From: Myrica gale
Lineage: Eukaryota > Streptophyta > Magnoliopsida > Fagales > Myricaceae
Reading direction: 5' to 3'
NCBI GenBank assembly: GCA_963930655.1
Contig: OZ005600.1
Location: 16,336,501 to 16,400,500, forward strand
DNA length: 64,000 bases
Made by a program: the position numbers and the translations under genes. The notes beneath the pieces were generated by a model. The model saw only the letters and a program-made list of their open reading frames with translations, was not told the origin of the DNA and did no database searches. Positions 20,536-30,520 of the stretch are shown one piece after another. Each line of letters starts with the position of its first letter. The first letter of the stretch is position 1.

Positions 20536-21098
20536 TTGGACAGACCCTGGTCCCATAGCTTCGTCTTTGCCGACGTGTTTCCAAATTGTTTACTTATGGT
20601 CTGGGTCACATGCATGTTCGACATAATGCAATTAATTTTTCGTCAACTTTGCTGGATCATGCTTATATCTCTTATTCCAATCATAGCAGTGCTTCTACCA
20701 CAAGTCTTTACTTCTCAGAGTTGCGTGGCATTTTTTTATTTCTCTCATCATTTCCTTTTCCTTATTAGTTTCTTATGGAATCTACCAGGTAATTAATTAC
20801 GTACTTACTCGAAATGGATATTAATTACTGCTTCCAGCTAGATGTTGAAGTATATATGTTTTAGTTTTTCAGTTACCAGTTTGTCATGATGAGATCCATA
20901 AATGATCAAGCTTTCCCGCTCCTTTTCTGTGCTAATGCCACTACTTTTATTTTGACATATTTATGCAGATTATGCAGCCTTGGGTTCAGGAGGGAAAACT
21001 TGAGTATGCAAAGCAAAAGCATGCATCGTCGAGAGTCCCAAAACGTTCCAAAAGGCTCGCAATATTTATAGGAAGGCTTCGTAAAGATAATGGTGAAC
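20536..21098 (+). pseudogene. NCL-type Na+/Ca2+ exchanger relic (two exons)
   Basis: The first piece (to a CAG|GTAATT donor at about 20788/20789) includes WIMLISLIPIIAVLLPQVF, matching ARIMIFSTIPFIVVQLPQVF of the NCL copy at 43.3 kb. The second piece begins after a TTATGCAG acceptor (20969) with IMQPWVQEGKLEYAKQKH, matching IFQPWIQKRKLAYAKHKH there, and continues to KDNGEP. Intron position is conserved between the two copies. The relic is cut at 21099 by a CACTA-type terminus. No upstream exons were found. This implies an ancient second NCL gene next to the one at 28-45 kb. Confidence 0.6.
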
Positions 21099-22156
21099 CA
21101 CGGCAAGAAATGAGCTTTTAGGTGGTAAAAATTTGGGTATCAAACTAAATTTTGTCACCTAAAGTAGTATTTTCCTGTCAAAATATTAATTTCGTCACTA
21201 AATATCATCCAGGAACTACAATACCGTCCGGACCACTCAAAAACGCGTCCGGACGTATTTCAGGGGTGATGACATACACCCGTCACCAATGAGTGAAGGT
21301 AAAAATCGTCACAAAAAAATACATACGGACTCTACAATACCACGTTCGGACTCTATGCTGGGTGAAAAATTGCAAATCGTCTTAACTGAGTGACAATTAG
21401 AATCGTCAAAATTTTTCCAACCACGTCCGGACAACCCAAAAAGGCCATCCGGATGATTTATTTTCATATTATTTTTCCCAGATGTACGGACCAATAACCT
21501 GTCCAGACGGGTAAAGTTCTAGATCTATTTCGAATCCATCGGCATATTTAATGGTGTTAAATTTGATTGGGCCACATGTAAGAATAAAGCAGAAACACGT
21601 GCGAAGGATTATAAATTACGTTCAGACGCATCCAAGGGATGTTTAGACTTTGTGAAGATCACAAACTCTCTCTCCTTTCTTAATCTTTTCTCCAAAACAC
21701 TCTCTCGTCTCTCAAAATTTTCTCCCAAAGACTTCCCATTCAAGATCTCTCAAACAACATTCATGTAAAAAAATTTCCATGAGTTTGCTTCTTAATTTCA
21801 TATATTTTAATTGAATACCGTCCGATATTTAATTTGTTGGTTGTTTTCGTTGATCAAATTAAGTTGCTTTGGCTCGGTTCGTCAAATAGTGTTTGGATGG
21901 TGTTAAACGCAGTCCGAACTGTTTTTCACAACGTCCGGACTATTGTTCACAACGTCTAGACTGTTTTTCACAATGTAGAGACTGTTTTTATTGGTTCGGA
22001 CGGTATACAATTTAAACGACACAGTTTGATTTTCGTTCGAACGTTTTTGATACGGTTCAGACGGTTTTTTCTAGGTTGACAATGGAACACTCAGGGAGAA
22101 ATATCACCAATGTCGGGAGACAGACAAAATGACCAGCTTGGGCGGATGCCTTTTTA

Positions 22157-22474
22157 GTGGAGTTGAGGGAGAGGATTCGGGAAATAGTGATTCCGACACA
22201 TTCGTTGTTGTGTATAACGCTCCAATGCCGCTTGATTGGTCTAGAGACCAATCTTACACTAATGGATAGGGCTCTGACAGAAGAGCTCAATATTATGCGG
22301 AGAGAGCTGTTCTCTGTGAGAGAACCATTGTCTGTGTTGTCCCGATCTGTCCATACCGTTCCGATACAGCTACAAACACTCTTTCGACTAACGGATAATA
22401 TGGAGGAGCATTTGACGCATGTTCTTGACGCCCTCGGTTTAGATCTGGACGAGTCAGCTATCGATTTGGACTAG
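22157..22474 (+). CDS. Hypothetical 105-residue helical protein within the CACTA-like region
   Basis: Open frame from ATG: Arg/Glu/Leu-rich, predicted helical (MELRERIREIV, then REPLSVLSRSVHTVPIQLQTLF and MEEHLTHVLDALGLDLDE). It ends at TAG 22472-22474. Function unknown. It could be an exon of the element's protein; the acidic C-terminus and heptad-like leucines suggest a coiled coil. Confidence 0.3.
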   Translation: MELRERIREIVIPTHSLLCITLQCRLIGLETNLTLMDRALTEELNIMRRELFSVREPLSVLSRSVHTVPIQLQTLFRLTDNMEEHLTHVLDALGLDLDESAIDLD

Positions 22475-22857
22475 TTTCCTATGTATGTTTTATTAGTATT
22501 AATTATTTACATATCGTTTGAAAGACCGTCTCAGGCTTGTACTTGACACTATCATCATTTTTTTGTTCGGTATTTGGATTATTTTTTATATTTTAAATTA
22601 GTTTATATTCTTTCACATGATAAGATTTAGTACAATTTAAATAGATAATTATTACGATAAAATAGGCAATTAGTACAAGTGTTATGTTAGTAGGACAGGT
22701 AGTGAAATCAACTTGTAATTATAGTTAAATAGGTGTTTTATTGTTACCAATTTTAACTTAATTCACTGAAATTAATTTTCTTCACATAATTAAATTAACA
22801 AATTAGTCGTTCGAACGACAACCATAACGTCGGGATTACTTACCAAATATGCGTTCG

Positions 22858-23513
22858 AACATAGAGGGATAGGATCCGGACTGTTATCATTAGGCGACAC
22901 CGGATGAGCAACACGTTCGGACTCCTATGTAACCGTCGCATGGTTTACACGTGTTTACGTTACAAGATGGTGAGAAACATTTGTGCACGTCTGAACATGT
23001 TCGGACGTGTGGGTCAGCCAAACATGTGGTGCCATGTTGCGCGGTTTAGAAGTAAATAAGTTCGAAAGTCTAAAGCGTGATCGGATGTATTTAGTGTGCT
23101 GAACCGTTTTAAACGGTTTAAATTTTGGCATTTAATACACGTACGTTGATTGAGATACGTGTGTAAACTAACCGCCTGGACTGTTAGTATAGGGTCCGGC
23201 CTGTTATCCATAAGCGACACCGTTGGAACGGGTGAGCAACACTTTAGGAAGCCTATGTAACCGTCGCATGGTTTACACGTGTTTACGTTACAAGATGGTG
23301 GAAAATAGTTGTGCACGTCTGAACGCATTCGGACGTGTGGGTCAGCCAAACATGCGATACCACATCGCGCGGTTTAAAAAGCGTCCGAACGTAATTGGTG
23401 TGCCTACCCGTTTTAAACGGTTTCAATTTTGGCATTTAATATGCAAGCGTGATTGAGCCACGTGTGTAAACTAACGTCCGAACTGTTAATATAGGTCCGA
23501 ACGGGGAGATGAC
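22858..23513. repeat. Direct tandem duplication, period 328 bp
   Basis: Two adjacent copies. CCTATGTAACCGTCGCATGG occurs at 22924 and 23252, and GTCAGCCAAACATG at 23013 and 23341, both 328 bp apart. Each copy contains several TTCGGAC/GTCCGAAC words and a TTTTAAACGGTTT-type stretch. There is no coding function; open frames across it are incidental. Confidence 0.8.
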
Positions 23514-24203
23514 TTTTGAAAAAAAGCTAAACAGTTCAACATTTTCATAACAAATCATTCGTCTCTTCAAAATATCATAGCTCTCAAATCTTTTCTTCTG
23601 AAATCTGGGCCTAATAACACTTTTTCGACGCTCTAATCTCGTTAAGGTATGTTTTGTTTACTTTTAACATGATTTTAGCCGTAAAATTTTAGTTTTTTTT
23701 ATAGTTTTACATATAGATTTTCAATTCCATATTTTGCATTGTACATTGTGTTTTTTGATTGATTTTTACGTAGAAATTGATGGTGTTAATTGTTAGCATT
23801 GTTTTGAGTGTTTTTTGGCGTGTGTGGTGGTGGAGGGACGCTGCCATGGCTGAGTTAACCCGACAGTCACACAGCGTCCGGACGGTTACGTTAGAGTCCG
23901 GATGTTAATGTTTAACGTCCAGACGTTAATGTTTAACGTCCGGACTTTTTTCAATGCTATTCGGAGGAAAACGTTGTAGTATATTGTTTGTCCGGACACA
24001 ATATTGAGGGCGTTCGGCCTGGTTTATTTATGTTCGAATGCACTTAGCATCGCTACATGATACATTTTCGTTTTGAATTCAGTCCGGATGTTTTTACATT
24101 AAAATTAATTTAGTTCGGACGGTATTATTAGTCTGTCTGGACGTTTTTTGTTGGTTCAGACGCCTTTCTAATAGTGCGAACAGTGTTTTTGCAGATTTTT
24201 AAA

Positions 24204-25052
24204 ATGAGCAAGCGTGCACGTATGAGCGGGCAAGATGATGTGAAGCAATCTTCCGGTTCCACTTTGTCGTTGGACCAGCATATAACGATTATTATGTCGC
24301 GCTCGATTGTTGTGGAGCGAGACATAAAGTTGGCAGATTTTTACGACGTCACTTTTGTTCGCCGGACGCTTCCGGAGGTGGTAGAGGAGATTGGTTGGCT
24401 TCCACTATTTCATAGGATCGGGTATGCATCGAAGAACCTAGTACGAGAGTTCTATTGTGCCATTTTGCGGGGAACAGACATCGAGGAGCCTAGTATGGAG
24501 GTCACAGTCCGTAATGTTCCGATCTTATTCTCGCCGGATGAGTTGGCGAGATTCTTAGGGTATGAGCGAAATTTGACAGCGTTGCCAAACCTGCCAATGA
24601 GCATGGAGGGTCGGCCTACTAAAGTCTAGGTATTTCGGACCATGTTGGGTGCTGATACAGTCATTTTGGACGGAGCCAATATGGTACACGGGTAGTTGCG
24701 TCCTTCCTTGCGGATCATGCACATGATCTTATGCTCCGCCATCGACCTGAGGAAGCACACTACGAAGTTGTCTTATAGCCGAGTAGAGTTATTGTACATG
24801 GTCGGTTTTCGGGGGCTAGCTGTTGATATAACATCCTACATTTATCAGTTTGTTCGTGCGGAGGCCCTGAAGACGGATGCTACGACTTCATTATCGCACG
24901 AGATTCTGCTGGCCCAGTTCTTGCACTCCTTGCTGGTACCCGAGGGTGCTGACGAGCCAAAGGCCATACCATTTGGGTGTATAAACAAGAACAATGTTCT
25001 CCAAATCGATGGCCCAGACAAGTCGAGCACTAAATGTCTCTCGGGCCGCTAG
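24204..25052 (+). pseudogene. Transposon-encoded protein resembling the 'putative plant transposon protein' domain
   Basis: MSKRARMSGQDDVKQSS start, then IMSRSIVVERDIKLADFYDV, IGWLPLFHRIGYASKNLVREFY, a VTVRNVPILFSPDELARFLGY stretch, and after two in-frame TAG codons (24627-24629 and 24693-24695) RIMHMILCSAIDLRKHTTKL and VDITSYIYQFVRAEA. The order VREFY - beta-rich block - LxxHMI helix - hydrophobic C-terminus is that of an uncharacterised domain common in plant mobile elements. It is a relative of the minus-strand copy at 16757. The stops make it non-functional unless they are read through or spliced out. Confidence 0.5.
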
Positions 25053-25146
25053 AGTTGGAAGAGAGGAGCAGCCTGCGGTGGCGAGGGAGCAGTAAGATCC
25101 TGGCCAGAGCTCGACCCAGGGATTTGGCACAGAGCGACCTAGTTGG

Positions 25147-25404
25147 ATGGATGACATGATGAAGCAGCTGACAGAGTGGATGCAGTCGGTCTTGCAGCTC
25201 ACCCACGAGATGGTTAATGATATCAGTTTACGACTGATTGCTTTGGAAAATAAGGTCGTGAACATTGATTCTGATTGGAAGAAGGAGATCACTCAGATTC
25301 GGGAGGCCACGAGGAAAGCGACAAGAAGTGCTGAGTTAGTTGCATTGACTCGGCGAATAGTGGAAATAGAGGAGCACGTAAGACAAATCCGAACTCGACT
25401 CTGA
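25147..25404 (+). CDS. Coiled-coil tail of the transposon protein (other frame)
   Basis: 85 codons, MDDMMKQLTEWMQSVLQLTHE then LRLIALENKVVNIDSDWKKE and RIVEIEEHVRQIRTRL. Strong heptad pattern, no other motif. It lies just downstream of the decayed domain in a different frame, so it is probably the former C-terminal coiled coil, separated by an indel or intron. Confidence 0.35.
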   Translation: MDDMMKQLTEWMQSVLQLTHEMVNDISLRLIALENKVVNIDSDWKKEITQIREATRKATRSAELVALTRRIVEIEEHVRQIRTRL

Positions 25405-25865
25405 AAAAAGCTAAAATCATCAGGGTCGAGTTCCTCTGAATGCTTGGGTTTCGGGTTAGAGATGCGAACATGAACTTGATTTTTCCGTGTTCATGTTTCA
25501 AAACCCAAGCTTGACCCAGAGAAAAGCAAAAATTGTAGGGGTCGGATTGATGTGAATGCTTTAGTTTTTGGTTAAAGACCTGAACACGAACCTGATTTTT
25601 CATCGGTTAATGTTTCAAAACTCGACCTGACCCCGAAAAAAAGCTAAAATCGCCGGGGTCGGGTTCTTCTGAATGCTTGGTTTTCAGGTTAAAGACACGA
25701 ACAAGAACCTTATTTTTCTTCTGTTCATGTTTCAAAACCCGACCCTGACCCCGAAAAAAACTAAAATCGTTGGGGTCAGGTTCTTTCGAATGATTTGGTT
25801 TCGGGTAAAAGACCCGAACACAAACTTGATTTTTCTCAGGTTCATATTTCAAATCCTAACCTCGA
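25395..25865. repeat. Four tandem copies of a ~117-bp repeat
   Basis: GAAAAAAGCTAAAATC-type starts occur near 25404, 25520, 25637 and 25756. Each is followed by GGGGTCGG-, GAATGCTT-, GGTTAAAGA- and TTCATGTTTCAAAAC-type blocks. Copies are about 80-90% alike by eye. No gene; may be a subterminal array of an element. Confidence 0.8.
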
Positions 25866-25869
25866 CTAC

Positions 25870-26228
25870 GATGAAACCCTACCAGTTTGAGTTGAACCGG
25901 GTCGATTTCGATTTCGAAGGTTTGGTTGATTGTTTTTGGTCACCCCTAAAACTAGGAGAGGCAGGTCAGAAAAGAAGATTCACTAGTTTCAAAAAGTAAA
26001 CCACTTTCAGGAAAGTTGATCTATCTTTTACGGTTGACCATATTTTACGAGACATCCTAAACAGTCGAAAGTATCAAAAGTACTTTCTAAAAATTAAAAT
26101 AATGCAAAACAAACGGAGTCTTAGTTCTTTCAGGTAATTTCTAACAGATACCACTAAAATTTAAAATTTTTTGCAGCGGTTAAGGAAAATGTGACTAATT
26201 GAATATGATATTGTATAGGTGTTTGGAA
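25870..26228. other. Spacer, nothing recognised
   Basis: No gene, repeat or element end identified. Confidence 0.35.
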
Positions 26229-26229
26229 A

Positions 26230-27206
26230 TAAGGGTGAGTATCGAAACGGATGGAATTCTGGTTCAGGTACGCACCAAAATGGAAAATTTTATTTTGGTT
26301 CCATTTCGGAATGGAAATTCAGATTCCATATGTGCGAGATCTCAGAGATTTCAAGAACTGAGTGGGGCAGTAGAATAATGACAATAGTTTTGAGCACGGA
26401 TTAAAATCCTTAGACGACAGCAATGATACCCAGATAGCAAACGATTCAAGAAGAGCTAATGAAGGTTGAGAGATTTAGCAGCCGTAACCTCTTCCAGAGG
26501 TAGAAAAGCAGAGGAATCGGCAGCAACCAAAATCCAGCACCCAAAATGGAAATTCAAAATGAGAATCGATCACCAATCCAAAATCCAGCAACCAAAATAG
26601 AAATTTCAAAATGAGTTAGAGAGAGGGGTTACCCGCCTCTGCTGCTGCGAGAAGAACTAACATTTGGGCGGTATTATGTGGATCTTGTAGGTCCACTTGT
26701 AGCTTGATCTGAGAATTTGCTCTGTTACCCAACACACAATTAACGCCACACTCCGAACATACTTCCAGCTTTATCAACATCTTCGAAAATCAAGCCCTAG
26801 ACAGCAAAAAACCTTATATGGACCTTCTGAAGCAAGATGAGATGTTTGGAGAGACACACACAGAGAGAGAGAGACGCGAGAGTGTGACAGTGTGTGCGCG
26901 AGTGAGAGAGAGATTTCGGGAGAATGAAGGAGTGAAAGTTCTTTTGTTTGAAGTTTTTTTTTCTAGACTTTTCCTTGAAATTCGAATGGAGATCTGACTC
27001 CATTCACGTTTGACCTGGGTCGTTTGACCCAGTTCACTTCATCTTTTAAGAAAGATGGCTTAAAAACCCTACATTATTTTTTAAAAAAATAACAGAATCG
27101 AAAAATTCCAACCTTTCGATTTCAAAAATTTTTTAAAATAGATTTCGATTCCGCTATCGCCGGAACCGAACATTTCAGATTCCACCCGATAAAATTCACA
27201 CCTTTA
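26230..27206. mobile_element. Possible hAT-like element
   Basis: Left end TAAGGGTGAGTATCGAAACG; the right end read in reverse is TAAAGGTGTGAATTTTATCG. Both are followed by GGTGGAAT/GATGGAAT-CTG and TTCCG-rich words. The inside looks like a CT/GA-rich leader with no transposase. No good 8-bp duplication was seen, so this is provisional. Confidence 0.4.
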
Positions 27207-27674
27207 GAAAAGCACCACTAAAATGGTTTTTTAACCTCATTTTTGCCGACCGCTGATGTAACGATCGCACCCCGAGAGGTCTCTGTTTTTTTTACTTGCA
27301 CGACCCCTCTCCCACTGCCTAGCTAAGCTCTGAGTAGGAGTAATTTTTATGCGAGAATTCGAACTTGAGGTATTATTTAAATATTCTGAAGTCCCTGAAT
27401 CATTGACCTGTCACGTCAGACACAAGTTTTGATAGACATTTGACATCACGTGGCAACTATGTTTTGTATACGGCAAACTGGATCTCATTGGTTGTTGGCA
27501 TTAATGCAACCATTACATCTTGTAAAAACGAGATTTTACATTTCTGTCTTTTTTTATTTCCATTTTGCAACCATTAAATCGATCGTGGAATGCTTCAAAG
27601 TCCCCCACCTTTCTGCTATTCTGTCTACCTCACCTAAAACTACAACAAGCTACTCGAGCTACTATTCTGAAGCC

Positions 27675-27700
27675 TATATATATATATATATATATATATA
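27675..27700. repeat. (TA)n microsatellite
   Basis: Uninterrupted TA dinucleotide run of about 26 bp, upstream of the NCL pseudogene. Confidence 0.95.
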
Positions 27701-27971
27701 AAGGCAAAGTATCCAAAAAGCTACTCGAGCTTTCATTTCAAGCTAAAACATTTCAAGCTAAAACACGGAGGAGAAGGCTATGTTTGTTTTATGTTTCGAA
27801 ACGTTTTTAAAACGTTTTTTTCTTATTTTTTTATAAATTTTAATACATTTTTATTAATTTTAATAATTTTTTACAAGTTTAAGCAACTTTTAACATACTT
27901 TTCACCAATTTCAAGACAATGTACACTATTTTCAAAAAAGCACAAACACAAAAATATATCTCAAAACATAA

Positions 27972-28317
27972 ACTAAAGGCGCCAGCCCCTGCCAGTGTCG
28001 ACGGCCTATTACAAGCAACTCGCCCTTCGATAATGTCTCTGATGGACTCTATAGTCTGCAGCAACCAAAGGCACTGGTTTATCTCAATCGTTTGTTTTCG
28101 TCGGATACCTGCACCGAGACATATGGATTTCTGCCATGCACCACCACCGTCCTAGGAAATGTGTTTCTCATTCTCGTCTATAGTTACTTGATGTTCTTGG
28201 GGGCAAAACAGTTGTCGGATGGAAGTGAGATTTTACTCGAAATTCTTGGACCTGGGATCATCGGCGGCTTCTTACTACCTGTTTTGAGCTCTCTTCCTGA
28301 TGCAACAATCATCCTTG
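27972..28317 (+). pseudogene. NCL pseudogene exon 1
   Basis: Open frame giving SNSPFDNVSDGLYSLQQ, then TYGFLPCTTTVLGNVFLIL and a transmembrane stretch ending SSLPDATIIL at a CTTG|GTAAG donor. The usual signal peptide and start codon are absent; TAA precedes the frame at 27969-27971. Either an upstream exon existed or the 5' end is lost. The sequence immediately upstream is AT-rich. Confidence 0.8.
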
Positions 28318-28604
28318 GTAAGCATGATCCGAATACATTTAATTGTTTGTTGACTAACTTTATCAACTCGATCTTTTTTCGTACGTACCTGAATTCCATG
28401 ATACTGTTTCAACTTGGGCTTGTCACTCAATTAAGGATTCTACGAAATCAATCCTAACCCAATTGGATATGCTGTTCAAATCTGTTAGCTACGACATTAA
28501 CAAGGACATAATTGGGGCACACTTCTGTTAAGTTTCTCATATACTTTCCACTGACTGTTTCTAACTTTGTCCCAAATTTTTCTTTTTGTGCGTACCTAAC
28601 GTTT

Positions 28605-28639
28605 AGACTAGTGGTTTAGTCCAACTAAACCACTAGTCT
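28605..28639. repeat. Small perfect hairpin, 15-bp arms
   Basis: AGACTAGTGGTTTAG (28605-28619) and its exact inverse (28625-28639) with a 5-nt loop, in intron 1 of the NCL pseudogene. Confidence 0.9.
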
Positions 28640-30512
28640 GAATCAAAGTTGGCGTCTTTTACGCAGGTACTACTTCACGCTAGAGGACATTAATAAAGCC
28701 CTCTTTCTTTTGTTTGTTTATAGTTTTCCTCATCTTTCTTGTACAACTGAAACTTCTCTCCAGTCAGTGGATTGGCATATTCTCTAGAATTCCTGATAGA
28801 AATACTGAAGTATCAGGGTGACAAAGCGCCAGCAAAGTCTTAACGTGGATATCCCGAAATAAATAAACCGTGTTGTGTTAGGAAAGCCAAGGAGATTAAT
28901 TTGTCTAGCTTGTAATTAAAGTTAGATGGAAAGATTATAAATTCATGAGGGATTAAGTTCACAGCTAGCGTATTTAGTTAAAATATTAGAAAGTACTTGA
29001 CTTCGTTGCTGTTCAGACATAGTATAGGGTTTATATAAACTGCATGCAATTCTCATCTAAAGTAGTCCTAATATCCTATGCAGTATTTATTATACAAATA
29101 ATAAATTTTTCGGGTAAAGAATATATACATTTTTTATTTCAAAAATTCACATGCATGCACTATCTATCTGGTGCATGCATGTGAATTTCGTCTTAGAAAT
29201 TATTACTAGTTGCGTAAGGAAAATAGGAATTCACATGTCCTACCCACAGGCCGGTGGGAGTTAGAATTATTGCGCTTTTAGGGCATTGGGATATTCTAAA
29301 GGAATCAGAATTGATCTCATCGAGGGTACTTTTCAATTATATACCATGTGTCAATATCCTTTTAAGACTTATTACTAGGTACATATGCTTAAGGTATCCC
29401 AAATATCGTTGAATATATATACTACATTAAATTTAGATCAAGACAGATGTCACAATCTTGGCCAGCCATAGAAGACATTGTCACATCATCCCCTGGCTCC
29501 TAAAGATCAAGACAAAGATCTCACAGTCTTCGCCATAGGAGACATCTACCTCCAGGTCCTAATTCCACCCATCAAAGATAAAAGTTCTTCTTCCAATTTG
29601 CACAGAATTGTCCTAAATGAAAAAAAAAAAAAACAAACTATTGGGTGTTTTGACGTTTAATAATATTGCGTGCGTGTATAGACTCGCTAAGGTTGAAACA
29701 TTAAATGGGGAATGTTACAGTTTTTCTTATAATTGTCATGAGGTTGTCCTTTCCAGTACGTACTTGTGCCATATTCGTACGCATTCAATATATTTTTACA
29801 TGGCGAAATTAGTTGTGGGAAAAGCCAATTAGTTTTCTACTGTTAATTTTATAGGAATGGAAAAGACGACTAATTAATTGACTGCATGTTATTAGACTCC
29901 AGTTTTCAGAGGTTAATAAATTATTTTCATTTTTTTAGCACGTGATGTAGAGTATAATATATATCGAAAATGTATGTGAAGGAACGCTCCTTTTTTTTCC
30001 CCGGTTTTAGCTGTCATAATTCAGGGTATTTTCGTTTTCACCATTTTTTCAGGATTCTAAATATATTCACAATTCTACCACCGAACATATTCAGAATTCA
30101 AACACAAAAACCAATACATTTTACACAATCTCCAACAACTTTTTAATTTTTTATTCAACATAAATTTTCTCTCTCTATACTTTTTCACATAACTCCAATA
30201 TTTTTTTATTAAACAATTACATCAAATCATTTCTCTCTCCACTTTACAAAAACACCAATAAAACACTATTCAACATAAAAATTCACAACTTCTCTAAAAT
30301 CCTACATTTTTTCTCAAAACTAACATCACCCTGATCTTGTAGCTAGCTCTCCAAGTTCCTACCGAACATGTTGAAGTTTCAGTTGTTGTAGCGTCTGCCT
30401 TACGTTGTCACGTGGGTACATTTGACTGGGACTTGTGAAATGTGAGAGGCGTACGAGTCTCAAAGAGGTAGAGGGGGAGGGCATTAATATATGTGGACAT
30501 TATTAATGATCG
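28640..30512. other. Intron 1 of the NCL pseudogene, no gene seen
   Basis: AT-rich intronic sequence with no credible open frame, apart from the hairpin at 29143-29188. Nothing else recognised. Confidence 0.5.
29143..29188. repeat. Perfect inverted repeat, 18-bp arms with CATGCATG cores
   Basis: Left arm 29143-29160 and right arm 29171-29188 are exact inverses, loop 10 nt. Each arm contains CATGCATG (RY-type element core). In intron 1 of the NCL pseudogene; likely a small foldback remnant. Confidence 0.9.
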
Positions 30513-30520
30513 CCAGCAAC

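Larger units (their letters stand above)
21099..25400 (+). mobile_element. CACTA-like element, left end and TCCGGAC-rich body
   Basis: Starts CACGGCAAGAAATGAGC (21099), close to the CACTACAAGAAA terminus, followed by TTTTAGGTG/GTCACC words typical of a CACTA subterminal region. The body to about 24180 carries dozens of GTCCGGAC, TTCGGACG and GTCCGAAC words on both strands. It encodes a decayed protein (24204-25052) related to the one at 16757. The matching right terminus was not identified, so the end coordinate is only the end of the recognisable coding part. Confidence 0.5.

Noticed and set aside
23014..23456. Open frames over the 328-bp duplication
   Set aside because: They repeat with the duplication and have no recognisable motif; duplicated non-coding sequence is the simpler reading.
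25395..25865. CRISPR-like array
   Set aside because: The repeats are contiguous 117-bp units without spacers, and the sequence is plant nuclear DNA.
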